Source: Clostridia bacterium (GTDB lineage: Bacteria; Bacillota; Clostridia; Oscillospirales; CAG-272). Taken from it: a stretch of DNA of 12,325 bases. Made by a program: the position numbers and the translations under genes. This document shows, piece by piece, positions 7,485 through 12,325 of the stretch. Position 1 is the first letter of the stretch; each line of letters opens with the position of its first letter. Below the pieces are notes generated by a model. It made no database searches and was not told the origin of the DNA. It saw only the letters and a list, made by a program, of their open reading frames with translations. The stretch lies in the NCBI GenBank assembly GCA_017397205.1, contig JAFQJX010000003.1:1-12325 (forward strand). Reading direction: 5' to 3'.

Positions 7485-8362
7485 ACCTTCCTCCCGATCA
7501 GCCCCAGCGACTCCGCCGCGGCGAGTGTCCTCTCGGCTCTTGCTACGATGGGCGCGTCTATCATCTTGCCGTGGAGCGAAACGGCGCCCTTGCCCTCGCT
7601 CTTTGCCCGATTGATTGCCTCAAGGACCTCAAGGGCGTAGCGGATTTCCCGCTCGGTCGGGCTGAAGGCGGCGTTGATGGCGTCCACGTGGCGCGGGGAA
7701 ATGGATGCCTTGCCCGTGAAGCCGAGCGCCCTTGCAAGATTCGCATCCGTGACAATTCCCTCGTCATCACTCACGTCGGTAAAGGGCGTATCGTACACGT
7801 CCTTGCCTGCCGCACGGGCGGCAACGACGAGCCGCGCTCTTGCGTACTCGATTTCTCTGCCCTCCTTGGTGCGCGTACAGCAAAGGTCTGCCGTCAGGTC
7901 CTCGGCACCGAGAAACAGGGCGCAGATGCGGGGCGCGGACGAGGCGATGAGATAGGCGTTTTCAACGCCGAGCGCCGTTTCAATCAGCGGCATCAGCAGA
8001 AACGTTCCCTCCTCCACGCCGAGCTCTCTTTCCATATCGGAAAGAAAGGCGTCCACGAGAAGCACGTCGGACGGCGTGCTCGCCTTGGGGAGCAGGATGA
8101 CATTCGGGCGCTCGGGCAGGACCTGGCGCAGGTCCTCCTGCCAATACGGGGTGTCCACCGAGTTGATGCGCACGACGGTTTCCGTTCCCTCAAAATCCAT
8201 GGAGCGGAGCGCGTTTCTGACGAGAATTCTCGCGGCATCCTTTTCGGCAGGTGCCACCGCATCCTCCAGGTCAAAAATAACCGCATCGGCGCCAAGACAG
8301 GCGGCGTTAATCAGCATATTGGGGTTGTTCCCCGGCAAAAACAGCATACTGCGGCGCATCAC
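7481..8362 (-). CDS. citE: Citrate/citramalate lyase beta subunit (acyl-ACP lyase)
   Basis: HpcH/HpaI-aldolase-family TIM barrel that cleaves the ACP thioester of citrate or citramalate, giving oxaloacetate or pyruvate plus acetyl-ACP. Seen in up to 293 residues: RRSMLFLPGNN (3-13), FDLEDAV (30-36), Arg65 in VRIN, LLPKAS (90-95), Glu128 in PLIETALG and Asp155 in GAEDLTADL, the likely Mg2+ ligands, and GKASISPRHV. Two starts are adjacent: GTG at 8360-8362, overlapping the citD stop, and ATG at 8357-8359; the Shine-Dalgarno site GGAGGTGA at 8366-8373 serves either, so the protein may be one residue shorter. The 3' end overlaps citF by 4 nt. Citramalate is the expected substrate from the neighbours. 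CitE-like single proteins exist, but here the full D-E-F set makes it a lyase subunit. Confidence 0.95.
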   Translation of the reverse strand: MMRRSMLFLPGNNPNMLINAACLGADAVIFDLEDAVAPAEKDAARILVRNALRSMDFEGTETVVRINSVDTPYWQEDLRQVLPERPNVILLPKASTPSDVLLVDAFLSDMERELGVEEGTFLLMPLIETALGVENAYLIASSAPRICALFLGAEDLTADLCCTRTKEGREIEYARARLVVAARAAGKDVYDTPFTDVSDDEGIVTDANLARALGFTGKASISPRHVDAINAAFSPTEREIRYALEVLEAINRAKSEGKGAVSLHGKMIDAPIVARAERTLAAAESLGLIGRKV

Positions 8363-8628
8363 TCGTCACCTCCCGCCCGCCTGATGGCGGTTTCCACTCT
8401 GGCGCGAATCACGCAGTCAAGCGCGCCTCTGTCGTGAATTCTGATCTCGCAGGATGCCACGTCAAGCGCAGCCGCCACCTCTCTCACGCTCGCCTCAATG
8501 GCGGCGCCGAACTGCCGCTTCACAATGGACTCCACCTCCACCGTGACGCCCCCGTCCGAGGGCAGCACCTCAACGTATGCATCGCTTGACTCTAAGGTGC
8601 CGGCAGATGCAAGTGTCCTGACGTTCAT
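8359..8628 (-). CDS. citD: Citrate/citramalate lyase gamma subunit, acyl carrier protein
   Basis: The 89-residue acyl carrier protein of the lyase; carries the 2'-(5''-phosphoribosyl)-3'-dephospho-CoA group on a serine. The N-terminus MNVRTLASAGTLESSDAYVE shows the family signature AGTLESSD; Ser14 is the expected attachment residue and is at the same position as in known CitD proteins. The rest (VEVESIVKRQFG, ASCEIRIHDRGALDCVIRARVETA) matches the C-terminal family pattern. ATG at 8626-8628 has AAGGAGG at 8634-8640. The reading frame stays open further upstream to 8814, but that stretch runs through the intergenic control region into divergent citC, so the short form is right. First gene of the citD-citE-citF-fumA-fumB operon; it is the substrate of CitC and CitXG encoded divergently. 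Confidence 0.95.
   Translation of the reverse strand: MNVRTLASAGTLESSDAYVEVLPSDGGVTVEVESIVKRQFGAAIEASVREVAAALDVASCEIRIHDRGALDCVIRARVETAIRRAGGDE
8366..8373 (-). promoter_or_regulatory. Shine-Dalgarno site of citE
   Basis: GGAGGTGA on the minus strand inside the end of citD. Counting from GGAGG the gap is 6 nt to the GTG and 9 nt to the ATG of the adjoining GTGATG, so it does not clearly decide between the two starts. Confidence 0.7.
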
Positions 8629-8652
8629 AAAAACCTCCTTGTGTCGGTCATC

Positions 8653-8668
8653 GCGGAGGCGACTCCGC
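8653..8668. repeat. Small GC hairpin in the citD leader
   Basis: GCGGAG (8653-8658), loop GCGA, CTCCGC (8663-8668): a perfect 6 bp stem. It lies about 12 nt upstream of the citD Shine-Dalgarno site on the minus strand, so it could affect translation or stability of the leader RNA. It has no T-run on either side and is not a terminator. Confidence 0.4.
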
Positions 8669-8701
8669 CGCCCCGGATGTGCCTGCCGCCTTTTCGGGCA
8701 G

Positions 8702-8720
8702 ACAACTTTTTGAAAATTGT
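8702..8720. promoter_or_regulatory. Imperfect palindrome in the citD-citC divergent control region
   Basis: A 19 bp quasi-palindrome ACAAcTTTttgAAAatTGT, with seven paired positions of nine on each side. It lies 10 nt upstream of the proposed citC -35 box and within the citD leader. It is a candidate site for a regulator shared by both divergent operons; the regulator is unknown. Confidence 0.35.
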
Positions 8721-8730
8721 TCTTTCCGTC

Positions 8731-8759
8731 TTTCAATATGCGGAAAAGTGTAGTATAAT
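8731..8759 (+). promoter_or_regulatory. Promoter of the citC operon
   Basis: A perfect -10 box TATAAT at 8754-8759 with a weak -35 TTTCAA at 8731-8736 and a 17 nt spacer. Transcription would start near 8766, giving a short leader with a GGTAA-gaaaa-TTACC inverted repeat (8762-8776) before the Shine-Dalgarno GAAAGG (8777-8782) and the citC ATG at 8790. The poor -35 box suggests low basal strength or need for an activator. Confidence 0.6.
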
Positions 8760-8780
8760 AAGGTAAGAAAATTACCGAAA
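8752..8780 (-). promoter_or_regulatory. Tentative promoter of the citD-fumB operon
   Basis: On the minus strand a -10-like TATACT (8752-8757, 5/6 match) lies 17 nt after a poor -35 TTTCGG (8775-8780). It overlaps the citC -10 box because the segment TAGTATAATA is nearly symmetrical. No better candidate was found between 8641 and 8789. The leader would be over 100 nt long. The assignment is weak. Confidence 0.3.
8762..8776. promoter_or_regulatory. Short inverted repeat between the divergent promoters
   Basis: GGTAA (8762-8766), spacer GAAAA, TTACC (8772-8776): a perfect 5 bp inverted repeat. It covers the expected citC transcription start and the -35/spacer of the tentative citD promoter, so a protein bound here could affect both. 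It could equally be a minor leader hairpin. Confidence 0.3.
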
Positions 8781-8789
8781 GGCACGCAT

Positions 8790-9803
8790 ATGAATCTTGA
8801 GCTCGTTTCCGCACCGTCGGGTGAAACCTATCATATCTGGCAGCGCCTGATCTCGGGCGCAGGGCTTTCCTGCGACGAAAGCACCGAGGTCACCGCCCTT
8901 GTATGGGACGGCGAGGAGCTGGTTGCCGCGGGCTCGCGCGACGGCGCGGTGCTGAAGCTGATTGCCGTCAGGGAGGACCGACAGGGGGAGGACTTGTCCG
9001 CCACCGTCGTCACCGCGCTGCGGCAGAATGCAACGGAGGCAGGGTATACGCACCTGTTCCTCTATACCAAGCCGACGCACGAAGAAACCTTCCGCGGGCT
9101 GTTCTTCAAAACCGTCGCAAAAACCGATTCGGTGCTCCTGATGGAGAGCCGCGCGGAAATAGACAGCTTTATCGCGCGCATCAGCCAAGGGGAGCCGCGG
9201 GGGGAGTCGGGCGCCATCGTGATGAACGCCAACCCGTTCACACGGGGACACCGCTATCTCGTGGAGCAGGCGCGCGCTCTGTGTGAGCGGCTGTACGTAT
9301 TCGTCCTGTCCGAGGACAGAAGCGAATTTTCCTGTGCGGATCGGCTGGAAATGGTAAAACGGGGGGTCGCCGACCTTGGCGGCGTTGCAGTCAAGCCGAC
9401 GGGTCCGTATCTCGTTTCGGCGGCAACCTTCCCGACCTATTTTTTAAAGGACAGGGATCGTGCGCCCGTCGCACAGTGCGAAATTGATATTGAAATCTTC
9501 GCCACCTACTACAAGGAGGCGTTCGGAATTACCAAGCGCTTCGTGGGGAGTGAGCCGCTCTCGCCGCTCACGGCGCGCTATAACGAGGCGCTCGCGTCAG
9601 GGCTTGCAAAGCGGGGCATTGAATGCATCGTGCTGGAGCGGCTTGAGCATGACGGAGAGCCCATCAGCGCGTCCCGCGTAAGAAAATTGCTATCGGAGGG
9701 CGACGTCGCGGGTGCATCTCTGCTTCTGCCGCCATCGACGCTTGCATATCTTACCGAGCGAGGAATGATCAAAAACAAAAAGACGGAGGACGACCATGCT
9801 TGA
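8790..9803 (+). CDS. citC: [Citrate/citramalate (pro-3S)-lyase] ligase
   Basis: Activates the lyase by ATP-dependent acetylation of the thiol of the CitD prosthetic group (acetate + ATP + HS-ACP to acetyl-ACP + AMP + PPi). The 337-residue protein has the two-part family layout: an N-terminal GNAT-like domain (about 1-125) and a C-terminal cytidylyltransferase-like domain (about 140-330). The latter contains the nucleotide-binding MNANPFTRGH (145-154; TRGH is the HxGH-type loop) and ISASRVR (292-298, the ISGSxVR-type motif). Length is close to known CitC. ATG at 8790 with GAAAGG 7 nt upstream; the stop overlaps the next gene by 8 nt. First gene of the divergent maturation operon. In a citramalate lyase setting it would be the corresponding ligase. 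Confidence 0.94.
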   Translation: MNLELVSAPSGETYHIWQRLISGAGLSCDESTEVTALVWDGEELVAAGSRDGAVLKLIAVREDRQGEDLSATVVTALRQNATEAGYTHLFLYTKPTHEETFRGLFFKTVAKTDSVLLMESRAEIDSFIARISQGEPRGESGAIVMNANPFTRGHRYLVEQARALCERLYVFVLSEDRSEFSCADRLEMVKRGVADLGGVAVKPTGPYLVSAATFPTYFLKDRDRAPVAQCEIDIEIFATYYKEAFGITKRFVGSEPLSPLTARYNEALASGLAKRGIECIVLERLEHDGEPISASRVRKLLSEGDVAGASLLLPPSTLAYLTERGMIKNKKTEDDHA

Positions 9804-10734
9804 CCGCCAGGAGCATCACGTTTTAAGCAGTTATTTTGCGCCGAGAGGACAAAAAAGAATGTACATGCTCGGTATGCAGCTCGCACAGCTTTACCTTTCG
9901 CCCTTTGACAAGCTCATTGGCGTCATCGGCGAGGCGGGCTCGGGAAAGAGCGCCCTGATTCGGGGAATGTTCCCCGGGCTGGAGCTGACCAACGACGACG
10001 ACGGAGTCTACGTCCGTCCGCTTCCGCTTCTTGACCGCGGGTCGCGCGTTCAGTTCTTTTCTCCGCATACCTATCACGTGGATATCCGTTTTGAAAACGG
10101 CTTTACGCAGATGAGCGTCCTTGCCGATGCAATTACCGAGGCGCTCCAGGCAGGAAAGCGCGTGATCGTTGAGCATTTTGACCTCGTCTATCCCTTCCTG
10201 GGCTTCAACGCCAATCTGCTGATCGGCGCAGGCGAGCAGGTGCTGATCGCAAGGCCAAACCTGTTCGGCCCCGCCCCCTCGGAGATACGGGATGCGGTAT
10301 ACAATTCTCTCCCCTACCGCCTGATGGCGCACACGGCAGAGGACCTTTGCGAATATCTGATGCCCCCCGAGGACCTGGCAAGATGCGACCACGACGACGT
10401 CAAGCACGGCTTCATCATCAGCTTCCCCGACCCCAAGCCCACCTTTGACATTGCGGAGCTTGAGAGGAAGGTAAACGAAATGATTGCGGCAAATCTGCCC
10501 ATCACCTACGTGGACTCAAATCACGTGGCAATCGGCGATGCAACGCACCCCTGCACGGGACCCAGAATTCACGTTTCGTCCACGGGGCTGATCAAAAATT
10601 TTCATCTGTTAAATCACTTTATCTACGACCGCTTCTCCAAGAAATATCTTCTCGTCGGCTGCGTCGGTGACGATGCCGAAAAGACGCTTCAGACGCTCGA
10701 CGCACAGCAGATGAAATCCGATTTCTCAATGTAA
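9796..10734 (+). CDS. P-loop NTPase with possible SAD-like metal site, function unknown
   Basis: A 312-residue protein of unknown function. The N-terminal half is a P-loop nucleotide-binding domain: GEAGSGKS (residues 45-52) is a clear Walker A motif after the strand LIGVI, and VIVEHFD (123-129) is a possible Walker B strand. The C-terminal half has His/Cys clusters: C197-D-H199 with H204, and H251-P-C253 with H259 in CTGPRIHVSSTG. This recalls the zinc site and the CxxxH...TG pattern of the second additional domain of alanyl/threonyl-tRNA synthetases, though the spacing differs. I recall related proteins labelled as carrying an alanyl-tRNA synthetase second additional domain near citrate lyase genes, but cannot verify this here. 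ATG at 9796, GGAGG at 9785-9789; it overlaps citC by 8 nt and is followed by citXG, so it is co-translated with lyase maturation genes. A role in processing the lyase or its acyl carrier is inference. No signal peptide or membrane segment is seen. Confidence 0.85.
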   Translation: MLDRQEHHVLSSYFAPRGQKRMYMLGMQLAQLYLSPFDKLIGVIGEAGSGKSALIRGMFPGLELTNDDDGVYVRPLPLLDRGSRVQFFSPHTYHVDIRFENGFTQMSVLADAITEALQAGKRVIVEHFDLVYPFLGFNANLLIGAGEQVLIARPNLFGPAPSEIRDAVYNSLPYRLMAHTAEDLCEYLMPPEDLARCDHDDVKHGFIISFPDPKPTFDIAELERKVNEMIAANLPITYVDSNHVAIGDATHPCTGPRIHVSSTGLIKNFHLLNHFIYDRFSKKYLLVGCVGDDAEKTLQTLDAQQMKSDFSM

Positions 10735-10740
10735 GGTGAC

Positions 10741-10745
10741 GGAGG
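10741..10745 (+). promoter_or_regulatory. Shine-Dalgarno site that sets the citXG start
   Basis: GGAGG lies 5 nt before ATG 10751. An upstream in-frame GTG at 10736 lies only 1 nt after the previous stop and has no ribosome-binding site, so ATG 10751 is preferred. Confidence 0.75.
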
Positions 10746-10750
10746 CAACG

Positions 10751-12085
10751 ATGACTCTGGCAACACTCGACGAAATTCTCGACGCGCGTGAACGCCGTGT
10801 AAAGGACAGGCAGACAATGCTTGACAGGCACGGCGTACCCGTCGTTTCGCTCACCATGAATATCGCCGGGCCGAGAAAAACCTCGCCTCTCATATACCGC
10901 GCCTTTTTGCACGGAGCACGCGAAATTGAACGGGCGGTAAACGCCCTTGGACTCGTCAGACGCAGGGTCAACACGGATGCCGTGGAATACTATGCCCTGT
11001 ATGCAGTCGACGCCGACAAGCACAAGCTCAAGGAGCTTGCACAAGGCATTGAGGAGACGTCGCCCATCGGCAGAATCCTGGATATAGACGTCGTCGGTCG
11101 GGACGGTGTGGGGCTTTCCCGCACGGCTCCGCGCGGCTGTATCGTCTGCGGCAAGGCAGGCAGGGTGTGCGCCAGGTCAAGAGCACACAGCGCAGACGAG
11201 GTGTACCGCGTCACCGCCGAGATGCTTGAGGGGGGACTTATGCTCCTGGATGCCGACAAAATTGCCACACTCGCAAGTGCAAGTCTTATTCGTGAGGTAG
11301 ACACAACCCCGAAGCCGGGGCTCGTGGATTTATCGGGAAACGGCAGTCACCGCGATATGACGCCCGAGGTCTTTTACAAAAGCGCCGCCGCACTGCTCCC
11401 GTATTTCAGGGATTGCTTTCTCGTCGGGCACGAGAGTCGGGCACTCACGGGGCACGAAGCGTTTCTCCGCTTGCGTGAGCGAGGGATCCGTGCCGAGGGT
11501 GAAATGCTTGCCGCCACGGGCGGGGTCAACACGCACAAGGGCGCCGTTTATTCCTTTGGAATCCTGCTTGGCGCGCTGGGGCGGCTCTGGCGGGCGGACA
11601 CGCCCATTGCCAAGCTGCGCGACATGATGAGCGAGGCGCGGCAAATCGCCTCGGCTGCCGCCGACGAGGACCTTGCCTCAGCAGACGGAAGCACGGCAGG
11701 CACCCGATATTATCTGTCGCACGGGGTGCGTGGCATTCGCGGCGAGGCGCAGGACGGCTTTCCGCACGTGGCGGACGTTGCCCTCCCTGCATACAGGTAT
11801 GCCGAGCGCCTGGGCGCCGACCCAAACGAAGCAGGGCTGTACGCGCTGCTTTCGCTGATTGCCTCGGTGGAGGACACCTGCCTTTACAAAAGGGGCGGCG
11901 AGGAAGGCGTCCGCTATGCAAGAGAAGCGGCGGAGCGCCTTTTGAAGCGAGGGGGGCTTCCCGACACCCGCGACTATTCTCTGCTTGACGGGGAGTTTAT
12001 CCGCCGCAACCTGTCGCCCGGCGGCTGTGCGGACCTCCTGGCACTCACTTATTTCGCCCTTTCGCTGGAAGCGTTTGATGAATAA
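10751..12085 (+). CDS. citXG: CitX-CitG fusion: apo-ACP prosthetic-group transferase / triphosphoribosyl-dephospho-CoA synthase
   Basis: A 444-residue bifunctional protein. The CitX part (about 1-160), which transfers the prosthetic group to the serine of CitD, shows AGPRKTSPLIYRAF (39-52), GRILDIDVVG (107-116) and an RGCIVCG...CARSRAHS cysteine segment (128-147). The CitG part (about 170-444), which joins ATP and dephospho-CoA to make the precursor, shows REVDTTPKPGLVD (181-193), GGVNTHKGAVYS (257-268), GIRGEAQDGFP (328-338) and SVEDTCLYKRGG (372-383). Fused CitXG proteins are known, for example in Haemophilus influenzae, while E. coli has separate proteins. Last gene of the citC operon, directly followed by a strong terminator. 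Both halves look complete. It matures CitD, whose gene lies divergently at 8359-8628. Confidence 0.94.
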   Translation: MTLATLDEILDARERRVKDRQTMLDRHGVPVVSLTMNIAGPRKTSPLIYRAFLHGAREIERAVNALGLVRRRVNTDAVEYYALYAVDADKHKLKELAQGIEETSPIGRILDIDVVGRDGVGLSRTAPRGCIVCGKAGRVCARSRAHSADEVYRVTAEMLEGGLMLLDADKIATLASASLIREVDTTPKPGLVDLSGNGSHRDMTPEVFYKSAAALLPYFRDCFLVGHESRALTGHEAFLRLRERGIRAEGEMLAATGGVNTHKGAVYSFGILLGALGRLWRADTPIAKLRDMMSEARQIASAAADEDLASADGSTAGTRYYLSHGVRGIRGEAQDGFPHVADVALPAYRYAERLGADPNEAGLYALLSLIASVEDTCLYKRGGEEGVRYAREAAERLLKRGGLPDTRDYSLLDGEFIRRNLSPGGCADLLALTYFALSLEAFDE

Positions 12086-12115
12086 GGCGCGACGCCGTCG
12101 CGCCTTTTTGTTTTT
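12086..12115 (+). terminator. Rho-independent terminator of the citC operon
   Basis: GGCGCGAC (12086-12093), loop GCC, GTCGCGCC (12097-12104): a perfect 8 bp GC-rich stem followed at once by TTTTTG and another TTTTT. It begins at the base after the citXG stop codon. On the minus strand the hairpin lacks a good T-run, so it works mainly for the plus operon. Confidence 0.93.
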
Positions 12116-12129
12116 CCTTGACGGGCTCT

Positions 12130-12325
12130 TTACGGCTTTTTTCTGTTTTCCTTTGCCATTTCGGACACGCGGCGCAGGTTGGACATCACGTGCTGATATC
12201 CTGCCTCGGTGTGCGGAATGGTGCAGGCAGAGCAGTCCTTGATGCCGCCCTCTATGTAAACGAAGTTGCCGCCGCACCCGTCGCCAAGGGGATAAAGCGG
12301 GCAGCAGCAGAACATACAGTTAAAA
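12130..12325 (-). CDS. Cysteine-rich small domain protein (5' end cut by window edge)
   Basis: C-terminal part of a small protein that resembles the 'cysteine-rich small domain' family (Pfam PF04071 as I remember it), thought to bind metal; its function is not established. Visible are the family pattern NCMFCCCPLYPLGDGCGGNF, the segment YIEGGIKDCSACTIPH with its Cys and His residues, and GYQHVMSNL, followed by a basic tail KENRKKP. An internal ATG at 12313-12315 is in frame, but the family pattern begins before it (Phe-Asn-Cys codons at 12316-12324), so the true start lies beyond the window. It converges on the citXG operon with a 44 nt gap holding the terminator. Members of this family are often found near or fused to cobalamin-biosynthesis proteins, which would suit a B12-using pathway; that link is inference. 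Confidence 0.8.
   Translation of the reverse strand, partial: FNCMFCCCPLYPLGDGCGGNFVYIEGGIKDCSACTIPHTEAGYQHVMSNLRRVSEMAKENRKKP

Noticed and set aside
5191..8437. Long plus-strand open frames opposite fumA, citF and citE (5191-6075, 6207-7640, 7469-8437)
   Set aside because: They are antisense to well-supported genes, have no ribosome-binding sites of note and have His/Arg-rich translations without family features.
8629..8814. N-terminal extension of citD to 8814
   Set aside because: The known CitD N-terminus with the AGTLESSD serine starts at 8628 with AAGGAGG before it; the extension would cross the promoter region and the start of citC.
10736..10750. GTG start at 10736 for citXG
   Set aside because: It is 1 nt after the preceding stop codon and has no Shine-Dalgarno site, whereas ATG 10751 has GGAGG at 5 nt.
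1..12325. CRISPR arrays, insertion sequences, tRNA or rRNA genes, phage genes
   Set aside because: No regularly spaced repeats, transposase or integrase motifs, or tRNA-like cloverleaf segments were seen on either strand; nearly all sequence is taken up by the metabolic genes.

Overview
This window carries a nearly complete gene set for fermenting glutamate through the methylaspartate (mesaconate) pathway. Expected route: L-glutamate -> (2S,3S)-3-methylaspartate (B12-dependent glutamate mutase) -> mesaconate (methylaspartate ammonia-lyase) -> citramalate (a class I fumarase-type hydratase) -> acetate + pyruvate (a lyase built like citrate lyase). Gene order, overlaps, Shine-Dalgarno sites and family resemblance point to a strictly anaerobic, glutamate-fermenting Bacillota (Clostridia-like), with G+C-rich codon use (many GTG starts and GC-ending codons). 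The species cannot be named from the sequence.

Layout. Positions 1-4468 (minus strand) hold glmS-glmL-glmE-mal, the same order as the classical Clostridium tetanomorphum locus. It has its own strong sigma-70-type promoter at 4544-4572 and a perfect 10+10 bp palindromic operator just downstream at 4509-4532; mal runs off the left edge about 15 codons before its expected end. Positions 4650-8628 (minus) hold citD-citE-citF-fumA-fumB, tightly packed with 1-11 nt gaps or stop/start overlaps. Positions 8790-12085 (plus) hold the divergent maturation operon: citC (lyase ligase), an unusual P-loop protein with a possible aminoacyl-tRNA-synthetase SAD-like metal site, and a citX-citG fusion that makes and attaches the 2'-(5''-triphosphoribosyl)-3'-dephospho-CoA prosthetic group of the acyl carrier protein CitD. 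A clear Rho-independent terminator follows at 12086-12115. At the right edge (12130-12325, minus) lies the C-terminal part of a small cysteine-rich metal-binding-type protein.

How they work together. GlmE+GlmS form the mutase and GlmL is its presumed reactivase/accessory ATPase. Mal deaminates the product, FumA+FumB would hydrate mesaconate, and CitDEF would split citramalate. CitC, CitXG and perhaps the P-loop protein keep CitD loaded and active. In this setting the fumarase is best read as mesaconase and the citrate lyase as citramalate lyase; that is inference from context, because the families alone do not separate these substrates.

Main points for follow-up: (1) the methylaspartate ammonia-lyase has Thr where the family has its catalytic Lys (Lys331 in C. 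tetanomorphum), a single-base difference, with the other active-site residues I checked intact; (2) the uncharacterised P-loop/SAD-like protein embedded in the lyase-maturation operon; (3) the operator/promoter architecture upstream of glmS and the overlapping divergent promoters between citD and citC. No CRISPR array, transposase, tRNA, rRNA or riboswitch was seen.
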